Positions 7,849-18,345 are shown, counted from the stretch's first letter. The stretch is DNA of 39,991 bases from Magnetospirillum molischianum DSM 120 (GCF_000294655.1 NZ_CAHP01000012.1:80292-120282), one strand, 5' to 3'. Numbers and translations are program-made. The notes: generated from the sequence alone by a model not told the origin.

Positions 7849-10800
7849 ACGACGTGACGAGCCCCGACCACATCACTCCCGACGGCACGGCGGACGTTCT
7901 TAAAAAGACGTTCATCGCGCTTAAAAAGACACAAAACCAGTTGCGCGAGATCGAGGCCGCCCGTAGCGAGCCGATTGCGGTGGTCGGGATGGCCTGCCGT
8001 CTTCCCGGTGGGGCCAACGATCCCGAGGCGTTGTGGCAAATGTTGCGCCGGGGCGACAATACCAGCGCGCCGATTCCAGCCGAGCGATGGGATTCCGAGG
8101 CTTTTTATCATCCGTCGCCCGACGCGCCCGGCACCACCCATGCCTTGCGGGCCAATTTCATCGATCGGCCGATTGACCAGTTCGATGCGCCGTTTTTTGG
8201 GATTTCGTCGAAGGAAGCCATCAGTCTCGACCCGCAGCAGCGCTTGCTGCTCGAAGTCGCGTGGGAGGCAATCGAGGATGCCGGCCTCAACCCGATTTCG
8301 TTGCGCGGCAGCCGAACCGGCGTCTATGTCGGTATTTCCAGCGATGATTATACCCAGGCTCACCGCCATTCCGGGCGGCTCGACCTGATCGACGGCTATG
8401 CCCTGACTGGAACCTGCTTCGCTCCGGCGTCGGGTCGGATTTCCTACACGCTGGGATTCGAAGGCCCCAGCATGGCGGTCGATACCGCCTGCTCGTCCTC
8501 GCTGGTGGCGGTCCATCTGGCTTGCCAGGGGTTGCGCGACGGCGAAAGCGACATGGCGCTGGCCGCCGGGATCAATTTGATCCTGTCGCCGATTTTCCAT
8601 ATCGCGTCGTCGAAGTTGGGAACGATCTCGCCGGATGGTATGTGCAAGACCTTCGATTCCTCCGCCGATGGCTATGGGCGTGGCGAAGGGTGCGGGGTGA
8701 TCGTGCTGAAGCGTCTGTCCGATGCTATCGCCGCCAAAGACCGAATCCTCGGTCTGATTCGCGGATCGGCGGTTAATCAGGATGGCAAGAGCAACGGTCT
8801 CACCGCTCCCAACGGTCTGGCCCAGGAAAAGGTGATCCAGCGCGCGTTGCAGACGGCGGGATTGTCGCCCGCCGATATTGGCTATATCGAGGCCCACGGC
8901 ACCGGAACCCCGCTGGGCGATCCGATCGAGGTCGAGGCGATCGGCCGGATCATGCAGAAGGTGCGCGGCGCAGACGATCCGGTTTGGATCAGCACCATCA
9001 AGACGAATATCGGCCATCTTGAGGCCGGTGCTGGGATCGCGGGTCTGATCAAGGCGCTTCTGTGCCTGCGCCATGGCGAGATTCCGCCGCATCTGCATTT
9101 GTCGTCGCCCAGCCCGCATATTCCGTGGGAGCAGTACCCGTTCCGGGTGCCGACGGTTTTGACGCCGTGGCCCGCCGGAGATAAGCCGCGTCGGGCTGGG
9201 GTCAGTTCGTTCGGTTTCAGCGGCACCAATGCGCATGTCATTCTGGAAGAAGCCCCGGCGGAAAGCGCCCGCGCCGATGGCCCGACCGCGCCCGATCCGC
9301 AGGTTCTGCCGCTGTCGGCGCGCAGCCCGGACGCGCTGCGCGCTCTGACGGAACGCTTCGCCGACTATCTGGAGAGCACGACGGCTCCGTTGAGCGATAT
9401 CGCTCATATGGCCGGGGCAGGGCGGAGCCATTTCGGCTTCCGTCTGGCGGCGGTGGGATCGAGCGGGGCCGAGATCGCCTCGGGCCTGCGCCAGTCTCTG
9501 GCCGGAGCCGCGCCGCGTTCTGTGTCGGTCGGATCGAAGAGCGAGCGGCCCCGTATCGCGTTTCTGTTCACCGGCCAAGGGTCGCAATATGTCGGGATGG
9601 GTCGCAGCCTGTACCGCGATCAGCCGGTCTTCCGCGCCGCGCTCGATGCTTGCGATGCGATTTTGCGTGGACGGCTGGGCGAGTCGTTGCTGGACCTTCT
9701 GTATGGACCGCAGGCCGATAACGAACGGCTGCAACAGACCCGCTTTGCCCAGCCCGCGATCTTCGCGGTCGAATATGCTCTGGCGGAATTGTGGCGGAGT
9801 TGGGGGGTAACCCCTGACATCGTTGCCGGGCACAGCATCGGCGAGTTCGTCGCGGCCCATGTCGCCGGAGTGATCGGGCTGGAGGATGCCTTGACCCTGG
9901 TGGCGGAACGGGGGCGTCTGATGCAGAGCCTGCCGTCCGGTGGGGCGATGGCCTCTGTCGCCGCGCCCGAAGGGGTGGTCTCCGCCGCCATTGCAGAGGC
10001 GGTGAAGGCCGGAGCGCTGGTGTCGGTCGCGGCGATCAACACGCCCGAGGATATCGTGATCGCCGGTCCGGCCGATAGGGTGGCGGATTTGCGGCGCGGG
10101 TTCGAGGCCCAGGGCTACCGGACGCAGGAATTACGGGTTTCGCATGCCTTCCACTCGCCGCTGATGCGGCCGATGGTGGATGTCTTCGCCGAGGTGGCGG
10201 CGGGAGTAAGCTATCGTCCGGCTCATCTGCCGATGGTTTCGACGGTGAGCGGTCGTAAGGCCGAGGCGGGGGATTTGTCGAGCGCGGGCTATTGGTCGGC
10301 TCAGGTCGAAGCGCCGGTGCGTTTCGCCTCTGCGGCCCGGACCTTGGCCGAGGATGGGGTGACTCTATTCCTGGAAATCGGTGCCGCCCCGATCCTGACG
10401 GCGCTGGCGCGGACAAATGTCGAGTCGGACAAACGGGTGTTCCTGCCGTCGCTGATGCGCCCCTCGGGTGCGAATCCCGATGCGACCGCCGATCATCGGA
10501 CTCTGGCGGCGGCGGTGGCGGCGCTGTATGCCCAGGGGGCCGAGATCGATTGGGATGGGCGCGATAAGCCGTTCGATCTGCGCAAGGTCGCGATCCCCGG
10601 CTATCCTTTCCAGCGCAAAAGCTATTACTTGCCCCCGCTGCCCGATTCAGGTGGAGGGGCCGTTGCTGGACGCGGCCACGCCTGGTTGGGACAGAAAATC
10701 GTTTCGCCGCTGTTCGCGCGCGGCACCGTGCTCTATCAGGCTCATTTTACCGCCGAACAGCCGTCATTCCTGCGTGAGCATAAGATTTTCGGTCGGATCA

Positions 10801-13800
10801 TCTCGCCCGCCGCCGCGCATCTGTCGATGGCGTTCGGGGCGATGCGCGATCTGACCGGAGCGGGTGCGAGCCAGCTTGACGACGTTTCTTTTACCGCGCC
10901 GCTGGTCGTTGATGACGATGAGCCTCGCACGGTGCAGATGATCGTTGAGGGCGAGCCGGGCGTCGGACGTGGTTTCCGGCTGGTCAGCCGGGCCGCCGAA
11001 GCGGATGATGCTGCATGGCTAACCCATTGCGCGGGGCGGATCTCAACCGAGCCACCCAAGGCACGCGCCGCTGCGGGGGCCGATTTCGCCGCGCTGGCCG
11101 CACGTAGTCCCGGACGGATGGAGCATGACGCTTTTTATGCCCTGATCGAGACGGTTGGCTACAGTACGGGACCGAATTTCCGTTGCCTGCGTGAGATTGG
11201 CCAGGGCGAGGACGAGTCCTGGTGCCGTCTGGAAGCCACCGGCCGGATTGATGATAACGCGATCCATCCCGGACTGATCGATTCGATCCTTCAGACTGTT
11301 CTGCCCGCTTGCGACAAATCCGCGTCCGAGATGTTGGTGGGCGATAGCGTCTTGATTCCGTTGCATATGGGAAGCGTCCGTTTGCTCGGGTCGCTGACTG
11401 GGCCGCTTTACTGCCATACCCGGATCGCGGTATCGCCGGGATTGGTCAAGGCGACGGTTACCGCCTATGCCGCCGATGGCGCTCCGGCTCTGGAAATCGA
11501 CGATTTCCTCTTGAAGCAAACCGACCGCGACACCCTCTATCAGCAGATGCGCCGAGACGACCGGGGACTGGTTCATACCTTGTCCTGGCATGAGGTGGCG
11601 ACGGCGGCGCATCCGGCTCCTTCGCTTGCGGCGGCAACCGGATGGGTTGTCGTGCGCGGTGCGGGCCGTTGGGGCGATGGCGTGATCGCCCGCTTGCGTA
11701 CCCAGGGACTCGACCCTCTCGACCTGTGCCAGGGCGATGTGTCCGATTTTGGCGGGAGGGTAACGAAATGGGCGGCCGAGGGGCTGTTCGTCTCGATCCG
11801 GGTGGTGCTGGACACGACCGGGGCAGGCGGGCAGGGCGACGAGTCCACCGCCGACAGTCTGGACGCCGACCATCAGAAATGGGTTGGCGGTCTGCTCGAT
11901 ATCGTTCAAGGACTGGGCCGCACACCCCTGCCGCAGCCGACCCGGCTGTGGATCGTGACAAGCCAAGCGCAATCGGTCATTCGCGAGGATAAATCGATCC
12001 GGCCCGCGAGCTTGGTTGGTGGAGCGCTGTGGGCGTTCGGTCGTACCATCTCGCACGAATTCCCCGAGATGTGGGGCGGTCTGATCGATGTCGAGGCCAA
12101 AGTCAGCGCCGAGGGGATCGCCGCCCTGACGACGATCCTCGATGGTAGCGCCCCAGAATCCGTTGTGGGCGAGGATCACCTTGCCTTGCGTCGGGGCGGC
12201 CATATTTTCGCGGCTCGTCTGCTTGCCGCACCCGCGACCAAAGCCGCGACCGCTGGGGCGGTGCCCGCGATCAGCGCAGCCGAAGCCTATTACCTTGACG
12301 TTGGCCCCCGGCATACCCTTGACGATCTGACCTTCAAGACCCGGCCCCGCCGTGCGCCACAAGAGAACGAGGTCGAGGTCGCGATTGTTGCCGCCGGTCT
12401 TAATTTCCGCGATGTGCTGAACGCGCTCGGGCAGTATCCCGGCGAGGCCGGTCTGCTCGGCTTCGAGGCGACCGGAACCGTGGTTCGACGTGGGACTGCG
12501 GTGACCGACCTGCGCGACGGCGAGGCGGTTATCGTTCTTGCCTCGCCCGGTTGCATCGGCAGCCATGTCACCGTTACCCGTGCCCAGGTTGTGCCGAAGC
12601 CGAAGCGGTTGAGCTTCGCCGAGGCAACGACGCTGCCCGCCACCTTCCTGACGGCTCATTATGCCCTGTCCGTGCTGGCGAAGATGACACGGGGCGACCG
12701 TGTTCTGATCCATGCAGGGGCGGGCGGTGTCGGGATGGCGGCGGTGCAACTGGCGCTCCGGGCCGGAGCCGAGGTGTTCGCCACCGTTGGCTCGCAGGAT
12801 AAGCGTGACGCCCTGACCGCGATGGGCGTCACTCATCTGTTCAGTTCGCGTAACACCGACTTCGCCCCGCAGATCAAGGCGCTTACCGATGGTCAGGGAG
12901 TCGATATCGTCCTTAACTCGCTGAACGGCGACTTCATCCCCGCCAGTTTTTCGGTGCTGGCGAAGGGCGGTCGTTTCCTGGAAATGGGGAAGATCGGGAT
13001 CTGGGACGCGGCGCGGGTCGCGGCGTTGGACCCCACGATTTTTTATCGCCCGTTCGATCTGGCTGCCGTGTCGCGTGACGATCCGGCGACGATCGCGGCG
13101 ATGGTCGCCGAGTTGTTCCCTCTGTTCGAAACCGGAGAACTGCGTCCGCTGCCGGTCACGGTGTTTCCGTTGCATCAGGCCGAGGACGGGTTCCGCTACA
13201 TGGCGCAGGCCCGCCATATCGGCAAGATCGTTCTGTCGCGTGACGGCGAGGACCGCAAGGTTCTGATGCGCGAGCGCGGGCCTGTCGTTGCCGAGGCGAC
13301 CTATCTGGTTACCGGCGGGTTGGGGGCGTTGGGTCTGCGGGTGGCGCAATGGCTGGCGGACGAGGGTGCCCGCCATCTGGTTCTGACCGGCCGCAATGCC
13401 CCGAACCCGACTGCCGAAGCGGCAATCGCTCATTTGCGCGAAGCAGGAGTCGCGGTCGAAATCGTGGCTGCCGATGTCGCGCAAAGCGACGATGTGGGGC
13501 GCATCGTCGCTCATATCGATACGACGATGCCGCCGCTGAAAGGCGTTGTTCATGCGGCGGGCTTGCTTGCCGATGGCATGATTGCCGATCTGACCTGGCC
13601 GCGCTTCCGTACCGTGATGGCTCCCAAGCTCCGGGGAGCCTGGAACCTTCACCTCGCCACCCGCGACCGGCCGCTTGATTTCTTCGTCCTGTTCTCGTCG
13701 GTCGCGGCGGTGATTGGCAATCTCGGCCAGGGTAATTACGCCGCGGCCAACGGCTTCATGGATGGCCTGGCAGCCTATCGCCGCCTGTTATCGCTGCCCG

Positions 13801-14456
13801 CGACCAGCGTCAATTGGGGTCCGTGGGCGGAAGCCGGGATGGCCGCCGCTCTGTCCGGCGATCGCTTCTCGGCAATGGGGATCCGGGGACTCAATCCCGA
13901 TCAGGCGCTGCGGGTTCTGAAGCACGTCCTGAAAGAGGATCTTTCCCAACCCGGTATTGTCGATGCCGATTGGCGGGCTTTTGTCGCCAGTCAGGGATTG
14001 GATGCCAAACGCGGCCTGTATGCGGCTTTGGCTTCGGCGGGGGGAGCGGTCGAGCAGACCGATACCGTCGCCTCGTCCGGGCGGAATATCGTCGAGGAAC
14101 TGCGGGCTGTCCTGGCCGTCGAGCGGCCCGGTCTGCTGCGGTCTTACCTTCAGGAACTGGCTCGCCATACTCTGGGCTATGCCGAGGGTGAGCCAATCGC
14201 TCTCGACCAGCCCTTGGTGGCTCAGGGGTTCGACTCGCTGATGTCGGTCGATATGCGTAACCGGCTGAACCGCAGCCTGGGTAAGACGTTGCCCGCGTCG
14301 CTGCTGTTCGATTACCCCACCCTCGATAAGATCGCGACCTTCCTGTTGAACGACGTCATCCAACTGGAAGAGGAGTCCGCTGCGGCGGGGGCGGCCGCAC
14401 CCGCCCAGTCGGCGCAGGCACTCCTGCGCGAACTGGAGTCTCTGATCGCGGGATAG
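7845..14456 (+). CDS. Type I modular polyketide synthase, KS-AT-DH-ER-KR-ACP
   Basis: This 2203-aa protein is a fully reducing module. An N-terminal amphipathic helix (about 20-42, [12 protein letters not shown]) looks like a docking coiled coil. The KS has Cys216, His351 and His391. The AT has Ser664 (GHSIG) and HAFH at 767-770 (malonyl type). The DH has His979 in HxxxGxxxxP ([10 protein letters not shown]) and Asp1146 in [10 protein letters not shown]. The ER has a GAGGVG NADPH loop at about 1625. The KR has GGLGALG at about 1824, Ser1952 and Tyr1965. The LAD within AGLLADG keeps the third Asp of the B-type KR motif. The ACP has Ser2131 (QGFDSL). No methyltransferase or thioesterase is present. 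The predicted reaction is one malonate extension followed by full reduction to a methylene. The tail [12 protein letters not shown] resembles a docking helix, hinting at another partner outside the window. The partner upstream is the PKS at 4651. Confidence 0.95.
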   Translation: MNDVTSPDHITPDGTADVLKKTFIALKKTQNQLREIEAARSEPIAVVGMACRLPGGANDPEALWQMLRRGDNTSAPIPAERWDSEAFYHPSPDAPGTTHALRANFIDRPIDQFDAPFFGISSKEAISLDPQQRLLLEVAWEAIEDAGLNPISLRGSRTGVYVGISSDDYTQAHRHSGRLDLIDGYALTGTCFAPASGRISYTLGFEGPSMAVDTACSSSLVAVHLACQGLRDGESDMALAAGINLILSPIFHIASSKLGTISPDGMCKTFDSSADGYGRGEGCGVIVLKRLSDAIAAKDRILGLIRGSAVNQDGKSNGLTAPNGLAQEKVIQRALQTAGLSPADIGYIEAHGTGTPLGDPIEVEAIGRIMQKVRGADDPVWISTIKTNIGHLEAGAGIAGLIKALLCLRHGEIPPHLHLSSPSPHIPWEQYPFRVPTVLTPWPAGDKPRRAGVSSFGFSGTNAHVILEEAPAESARADGPTAPDPQVLPLSARSPDALRALTERFADYLESTTAPLSDIAHMAGAGRSHFGFRLAAVGSSGAEIASGLRQSLAGAAPRSVSVGSKSERPRIAFLFTGQGSQYVGMGRSLYRDQPVFRAALDACDAILRGRLGESLLDLLYGPQADNERLQQTRFAQPAIFAVEYALAELWRSWGVTPDIVAGHSIGEFVAAHVAGVIGLEDALTLVAERGRLMQSLPSGGAMASVAAPEGVVSAAIAEAVKAGALVSVAAINTPEDIVIAGPADRVADLRRGFEAQGYRTQELRVSHAFHSPLMRPMVDVFAEVAAGVSYRPAHLPMVSTVSGRKAEAGDLSSAGYWSAQVEAPVRFASAARTLAEDGVTLFLEIGAAPILTALARTNVESDKRVFLPSLMRPSGANPDATADHRTLAAAVAALYAQGAEIDWDGRDKPFDLRKVAIPGYPFQRKSYYLPPLPDSGGGAVAGRGHAWLGQKIVSPLFARGTVLYQAHFTAEQPSFLREHKIFGRIISPAAAHLSMAFGAMRDLTGAGASQLDDVSFTAPLVVDDDEPRTVQMIVEGEPGVGRGFRLVSRAAEADDAAWLTHCAGRISTEPPKARAAAGADFAALAARSPGRMEHDAFYALIETVGYSTGPNFRCLREIGQGEDESWCRLEATGRIDDNAIHPGLIDSILQTVLPACDKSASEMLVGDSVLIPLHMGSVRLLGSLTGPLYCHTRIAVSPGLVKATVTAYAADGAPALEIDDFLLKQTDRDTLYQQMRRDDRGLVHTLSWHEVATAAHPAPSLAAATGWVVVRGAGRWGDGVIARLRTQGLDPLDLCQGDVSDFGGRVTKWAAEGLFVSIRVVLDTTGAGGQGDESTADSLDADHQKWVGGLLDIVQGLGRTPLPQPTRLWIVTSQAQSVIREDKSIRPASLVGGALWAFGRTISHEFPEMWGGLIDVEAKVSAEGIAALTTILDGSAPESVVGEDHLALRRGGHIFAARLLAAPATKAATAGAVPAISAAEAYYLDVGPRHTLDDLTFKTRPRRAPQENEVEVAIVAAGLNFRDVLNALGQYPGEAGLLGFEATGTVVRRGTAVTDLRDGEAVIVLASPGCIGSHVTVTRAQVVPKPKRLSFAEATTLPATFLTAHYALSVLAKMTRGDRVLIHAGAGGVGMAAVQLALRAGAEVFATVGSQDKRDALTAMGVTHLFSSRNTDFAPQIKALTDGQGVDIVLNSLNGDFIPASFSVLAKGGRFLEMGKIGIWDAARVAALDPTIFYRPFDLAAVSRDDPATIAAMVAELFPLFETGELRPLPVTVFPLHQAEDGFRYMAQARHIGKIVLSRDGEDRKVLMRERGPVVAEATYLVTGGLGALGLRVAQWLADEGARHLVLTGRNAPNPTAEAAIAHLREAGVAVEIVAADVAQSDDVGRIVAHIDTTMPPLKGVVHAAGLLADGMIADLTWPRFRTVMAPKLRGAWNLHLATRDRPLDFFVLFSSVAAVIGNLGQGNYAAANGFMDGLAAYRRLLSLPATSVNWGPWAEAGMAAALSGDRFSAMGIRGLNPDQALRVLKHVLKEDLSQPGIVDADWRAFVASQGLDAKRGLYAALASAGGAVEQTDTVASSGRNIVEELRAVLAVERPGLLRSYLQELARHTLGYAEGEPIALDQPLVAQGFDSLMSVDMRNRLNRSLGKTLPASLLFDYPTLDKIATFLLNDVIQLEEESAAAGAAAPAQSAQALLRELESLIAG
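9000..10628 (+). repeat. Long direct repeat, copy 2 (KS tail, AT, post-AT linker)
   Basis: Second copy of the 1629-base repeat, inside the reducing PKS gene. After the SYY codons at 10620-10628 this gene enters its DH domain while the other copy enters its ACP linker, so similarity ends at a domain boundary. Most of the few differences are silent; a Val/Ala change lies near 6150/9419 and a Thr/Ala change near 7218/10487. Confidence 0.95.
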
Positions 14457-14485
14457 CGGCAGGCCCCGTGTTCCGGGCCTGCCGC
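14456..14485. terminator. Hairpin between convergent PKS and purT
   Basis: An 11-bp perfect stem, gcggcaggccc (14456-14466) pairing with gggcctgccgc (14475-14485), with an 8-nt loop. It lies between the PKS stop and the purT stop on the opposite strand, so it can serve both. No T-tract follows, so it is only a probable terminator. Confidence 0.6.
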
Positions 14486-14493
14486 ATGCGCGG

Positions 14494-15693
14494 TTAGGCC
14501 CGGACCGGCTGGACCCGGCTGGCGGCCAGTTTGGCCCGTTCGATCGCTTCGTCTACCGTGGGAGCCGAAGCAACCGCCACTCCCATCCGGCGCTTCTGAT
14601 AGCTCTCCGGTTTGCCAAACAGGCGCAGGTCGCTGCCCGGCACCTGCAATGCCTCGGCCAGTCCCTCGAACGCGATTCCGGTTGCGTTCATTCCGCCGTA
14701 GATCACCGCCGAAGCGCCGGGCGAGCGCAGGGTAACATCGACTGGCAGGCCCAGGATGGCGCGGGCGTGGAGGTCGAATTCGGATAGGCGCTGGGTACAC
14801 AGAGTTACCAGACCAGTATCGTGGGGGCGTGGGCTGACCTCTGAGAACCAGACCTGATCGCCCTTCACGAACAACTCGACACCAAAGATGCCCCGTCCGC
14901 CCAGATCGCCGGTGATCCGCCCGGCAATTGCGCGTGCCGCCTCCAGGGCTGCCGGACTCATCGCCTGGGGTTGCCACGACAGGACGTAATCGCCATCGAC
15001 CTGATGATGCCCGATCGGGTCACAGAAATAGGTTTCGACCTGTCCCGACGCCCCGACCGCCCGCACCGTGAGCTGGGTAATCTCGTAATCGAAATCAATG
15101 AAGCCTTCGACGATGACGCGGGTTCGCGCCACGCGGCCGGCCTGGAGGGCGTGTACCCACGCGACTTCGACGTCCGAGGCGGATTTTAGAACGGTCTGGC
15201 CTTTGCCCGATGACGACATCACCGGCTTGACCACGCACGGATAGCCGATACCGTTGTCGATTGCCGCCCGCAATTCCTCAAGCGATTCGGCGAAGGCATA
15301 AGGCGAGGTCGGCAGGCCCAGAGTCTCGGCGGCAAGACGGCGAATGCCCTCACGGTCCATCGTCAGCCGGGTGGCGCGAGCGGTCGGGATGATCTCGGCC
15401 AGCTTTTCCCGCTCGATCTCAAGCAGAAGATCGGTGGCGATTGCCTCGATTTCCGGGACCACCATATGCGGCTTTTCCGCCTCGATCACCCGGCGCAGGG
15501 CATCGGCATCGGTCATGGTGACGACGTGGGAGCGGTGTGCCACCTGCATCCCCGGTGCATTGTCATAGCGATCAACCGCGATCACTTCGACGCCTAGCCG
15601 TTGTAAGGCGATGACCAGTTCCTTGCCCAACTCGCCAGCGCCCAACAGCATGACCCGCGTGGCGGACGTGCTTAACGGCGTTCCGATGCTCAT
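14494..15693 (-). CDS. purT: Formate-dependent phosphoribosylglycinamide formyltransferase (GAR transformylase 2)
   Basis: This 399-aa ATP-grasp enzyme uses formate and ATP to formylate GAR in purine biosynthesis, as an alternative to the folate-dependent PurN. The N-terminal domain reads [20 protein letters not shown] and [17 protein letters not shown], both characteristic of PurT. The ATP-grasp core has [15 protein letters not shown], and [19 protein letters not shown]-like stretches follow toward the C-terminus. Length matches the family. GGAGAG sits just upstream of the ATG at 15693. It converges on the PKS gene with a hairpin between, and diverges from the hydrolase at 15846. It is a primary-metabolism gene and probably marks the right edge of the biosynthetic cluster. 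Confidence 0.95.
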   Translation of the reverse strand: MSIGTPLSTSATRVMLLGAGELGKELVIALQRLGVEVIAVDRYDNAPGMQVAHRSHVVTMTDADALRRVIEAEKPHMVVPEIEAIATDLLLEIEREKLAEIIPTARATRLTMDREGIRRLAAETLGLPTSPYAFAESLEELRAAIDNGIGYPCVVKPVMSSSGKGQTVLKSASDVEVAWVHALQAGRVARTRVIVEGFIDFDYEITQLTVRAVGASGQVETYFCDPIGHHQVDGDYVLSWQPQAMSPAALEAARAIAGRITGDLGGRGIFGVELFVKGDQVWFSEVSPRPHDTGLVTLCTQRLSEFDLHARAILGLPVDVTLRSPGASAVIYGGMNATGIAFEGLAEALQVPGSDLRLFGKPESYQKRRMGVAVASAPTVDEAIERAKLAASRVQPVRA

Positions 15694-15845
15694 GTCGTCT
15701 TCTCTCCAGAAGAGGGGGGTCGCTCCCCGAAATAACGTGTCCCCACCGGATCATAGCGGTTGGGTTGGAGTTCGGTATGATAGAATATTTCCGATTCTAC
15801 CAAGCCCAAACTGTTGAGAGCAACCGAGGATTCGACAGGACGCCG

Positions 15846-16718
15846 ATGACAATCCAGACCTGTATCCCCGCTGCCGCCGAAGCGGCCTTGCCCCATATTG
15901 GTTATACTTATCATCGTGGAGCTCTGGACGAATCCGGTCCGGCGGTGCTTCTGATCCACGGTCTGGCCGGAACGCCCAACGAGATGCGCTCGGTCGCCCG
16001 TTGCCTCTCCGCCTCGGGGTTCGTCGTCTATGCCGTGCGGCTGGCTGGACATTGCGGTAGCGAGGCCGATCTGTTGAAGACCGGCTGGCGAGACTGGTAC
16101 GGCAGCGTCGAGACGGTTTATGCCGATGCGGCCCAGCGCCATCAAACCGTCTTCGTTGCCGGGCTGTGCCTGGGGGCGTTGCTGGCGTTGCATCTTGCCG
16201 CACAGCACAAGGACAATGTTGCCGGTCTCGCGCTGTATTCCCTGCCCTTGTGGTATGACGGCTGGTCGATGCCCCGGCTGTCTTTTCTGCTGCCGTGGTT
16301 TTTAAAGACGGAGCGGGGGCTGTCCTATCGCTTTGTCGGCAGCGATCCCTTCAGCATTAAGGATGAACGTCTGCGTCGTCCTGTTGCCGCCGCGAAGATG
16401 AATGGAAACACCACCGCTGCCGGGGCGATAGGGATCTCCGGCCGGTCGCTGCGCGAGATGGGGGAATTTGTCGAACTGCTGAAGCCGGAACTGCCAACGA
16501 TTAATGTGCCGACCCTGATCGTTCACGCTGTTGAGGACGATATCTGTGGTCTGCGCAATCCTCGTTATGTCGCTCGCCGTCTGAGAGGTCCGGTCCGCAC
16601 GGTTCTGTTAGGAGATTGCTACCACCTGATCACGGTCGATCGCCAACGTGCCCAGGTCGCGGGCGAGACAGCCGAGTTTTTCGGTGCGTTGGCGGGGGTT
16701 ACCCCGCCGAGGCGATGA
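15846..16718 (+). CDS. Alpha/beta hydrolase with Cys nucleophile (carboxylesterase/monoacylglycerol-lipase-like)
   Basis: This protein of about 290 aa has a standard alpha/beta-hydrolase layout: the oxyanion-hole stretch LLIHGLAGTPNEM near the N-terminus, a nucleophile elbow, an acid and a late His. The elbow reads G-L-C108-L-G, so the usual Ser of GxSxG is Cys (codon tgc at 16167). Asp231 or Asp232 (VEDDIC) and His260 (CYHLITVD) complete a plausible triad. The layout resembles Est30-type carboxylesterases. Cys in this place is known in dienelactone hydrolases and in PHA synthases, so the chemistry may be acyl transfer or atypical hydrolysis. ATG 15846 follows AGGA with 5 nt spacing, just before the homologous region. 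ATG 15777, after GGAG, is a possible longer start. The 3' end overlaps the convergent glycosyltransferase by 20 bp. Confidence 0.85.
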   Translation: MTIQTCIPAAAEAALPHIGYTYHRGALDESGPAVLLIHGLAGTPNEMRSVARCLSASGFVVYAVRLAGHCGSEADLLKTGWRDWYGSVETVYADAAQRHQTVFVAGLCLGALLALHLAAQHKDNVAGLALYSLPLWYDGWSMPRLSFLLPWFLKTERGLSYRFVGSDPFSIKDERLRRPVAAAKMNGNTTAAGAIGISGRSLREMGEFVELLKPELPTINVPTLIVHAVEDDICGLRNPRYVARRLRGPVRTVLLGDCYHLITVDRQRAQVAGETAEFFGALAGVTPPRR

Positions 16719-18042
16719 GCGGTCTTTCCGTCCGGGGAGATCCGGTTGTTCCGGCTCCGGCCAGGGCGATCAGGGCGTCGCAGGCATTGGCGGTGCCGGT
16801 TTCCGCGCTGATCTGGACGCCGATTTCAGCGGCCCGACGGCGGCAGGTGGACGAGTCGAGCAGTGCCCCCAGTGCGTTGGCGGCGCGGCTGGCAGTATAG
16901 CGCCCAATCGGAAGCGAACGGCCGATCCCCAGTCGGGTGACGCGGGCGGCGTTGTCGGGCTGGTCATAGCCGAACGGAACCACCAGCATCGGACGGCCTG
17001 CCCGCATTGCCTGGCCGGTGGTGCCGACACCGCCATGATGGACGATGGCGGCGGCGCGGGGAAACAGTTCGGAGAACGGGGCATAGGCGACGGCGATTGC
17101 GGAATCGGACAATGGGCCGAGTGGCAGTGGCGAATTGCCGCCGACCATCAGCACGGCCCGTCGGCGCAGTCGCTGCGCGGCCTTCAGACTGTCTTCAAAG
17201 AAGCTGCCGGGGTTGCGTACCATCGCGGTGCCAAGGGTGAAAACCAGCGGTGGCGGTCCGCTTTCCAGGAACGCGGTCAGATCGGGCGGCAATCCCCCCA
17301 CAGCGCCGTCGTCGTAAAAGGCAAAGCCGGTGGCGATACTGTTTTGCGGCCAGTCGGGCTGGGGCGCTCCCAGCAGCGGGGAAAACAAACCGAGCGCCAG
17401 ATCCGGCGCGTGTTGCCCGCTGAATAGCGGGTCGTTCGCTGCGGGCGGCAGACCAAGCTCGGCGCGGAAGGTATGCCAGGGCGCGCTCCAATCATGGGCG
17501 CGGATCATCACGTGGCGGTAAATTTCGCGGAAAAGGGACGGTCCAAACGGGCGCAACAGGTTCAGGAATGGAATTTCGGCCATCACCGAAGGGTCGTGGG
17601 CCGACAGGGCGGTGAAGGGGGCGAGGAAGGTCGAGGCCCAGCGTTGCCCCTGAGTTTCCGCTACTAGCCGCGCGGTAAAAGCCAGTGGGTGCGAGACCAG
17701 CAGGTCTGACCCTTCGGCGGCGGTGGACAGGTCGGCGAAGGACTCGCGCAGACTTGGCATCATCACGGAGCGGATCAGGGTTTCCGCGCCGGTACGGGGA
17801 TGCAGAATCTGCTCGATCAATCCGGGTACGGCCCGAATTCGATTGAAATCAGGGCTGAGTGGGTAAAAGTCGATCCCCAGCGCCTGGATTTTGTCGCGAT
17901 AGATTTCGCTGCCAGCAATCGCGGCGCGGTGGCCGCGCCGGTTCAGCTCAAGCGCCAAGGCGATGTATGGGTGAAGATCGCCGAACGAGCCGATCGTGGC
18001 GAAAACGATCCGCAGACTTTTCCCGCTTCCCGCCCCCGCCAT
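16699..18042 (-). CDS. GT1-family glycosyltransferase (UGT/sterol glucosyltransferase-like)
   Basis: This 447-aa GT-B fold enzyme begins LRIVFATIGSFGDLHPYIAL, the acceptor-domain start seen in macrolide and sterol glycosyltransferases. The C-terminal donor domain has PLVFTLGTAM and the motif HHGGVGTTGQAMRAGRPM followed by VVPFGYDQPDNA, which binds a nucleotide sugar. It would move a sugar from an NDP donor to a lipid or small-molecule acceptor in the cytoplasm. ATG 18042 has AAGGGA 10 nt upstream; GTG 18063 is an alternative. It lies 26 bp downstream of the DUF3126-type gene on the same strand. Proximity to the NRPS/PKS genes raises tailoring as a possibility, but purT lies between and the acceptor is unknown. 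Confidence 0.9.
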   Translation of the reverse strand: MAGAGSGKSLRIVFATIGSFGDLHPYIALALELNRRGHRAAIAGSEIYRDKIQALGIDFYPLSPDFNRIRAVPGLIEQILHPRTGAETLIRSVMMPSLRESFADLSTAAEGSDLLVSHPLAFTARLVAETQGQRWASTFLAPFTALSAHDPSVMAEIPFLNLLRPFGPSLFREIYRHVMIRAHDWSAPWHTFRAELGLPPAANDPLFSGQHAPDLALGLFSPLLGAPQPDWPQNSIATGFAFYDDGAVGGLPPDLTAFLESGPPPLVFTLGTAMVRNPGSFFEDSLKAAQRLRRRAVLMVGGNSPLPLGPLSDSAIAVAYAPFSELFPRAAAIVHHGGVGTTGQAMRAGRPMLVVPFGYDQPDNAARVTRLGIGRSLPIGRYTASRAANALGALLDSSTCRRRAAEIGVQISAETGTANACDALIALAGAGTTGSPRTERPLIASAG

Positions 18043-18068
18043 GGAATCGAAGTCCCTTCGCACCGGTC

Positions 18069-18293
18069 TCAGTTCTTGGCGAGAGCCGGCAAATCCTCTT
18101 CGAGGATGGAGATGTTCAGCGAGTACGAGACTTCGCCTTCATCTTCGTCACGATGCAGAACGCCGATGAATTCATCGCCGATGCTGACTTCGACTGGAGC
18201 GCTGGACTTCTTGGGCGGTTCGATCCGAATGCGGTCGTTGCCGAAGGTCGCACGCAGATATGCCTCAACGCGGGCGATTTCGCTCGGTTTCAT
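18069..18293 (-). CDS. DUF3126-family small protein
   Basis: A 74-aa acidic protein starting MKPSEIARVEAYLRATFGND and containing VEVSIGDEFIGVLHRDEDEG, which I recognise as the alphaproteobacterial DUF3126 family of unknown function. An upstream in-frame start would add 27 residues that do not look like protein, so ATG 18293 is chosen. It lies between a cold-shock gene and the glycosyltransferase on the same strand. No catalytic residues can be named. Confidence 0.85.
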   Translation of the reverse strand: MKPSEIARVEAYLRATFGNDRIRIEPPKKSSAPVEVSIGDEFIGVLHRDEDEGEVSYSLNISILEEDLPALAKN

Positions 18294-18345
18294 GGTTGCA
18301 AGCTCATGAAAAGTGGACGTTTGGATCGTAAACAAGCAGAGCAGC

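Noticed and set aside
7683-9860. 725-aa open frame antisense to the PKS genes
   Set aside because: It mirrors codon bias on the opposite strand of a conserved KS/AT gene. A near copy of its start occurs at 5596-6591 only because the DNA is repeated. It has Arg/Gln-rich, non-family sequence and no ribosome site.
11043-13652. 869-aa antisense open frame inside the reducing PKS
   Set aside because: Same shadow effect. The plus-strand frame carries intact DH, ER and KR motifs, and the antisense translation shows no recognisable domain.
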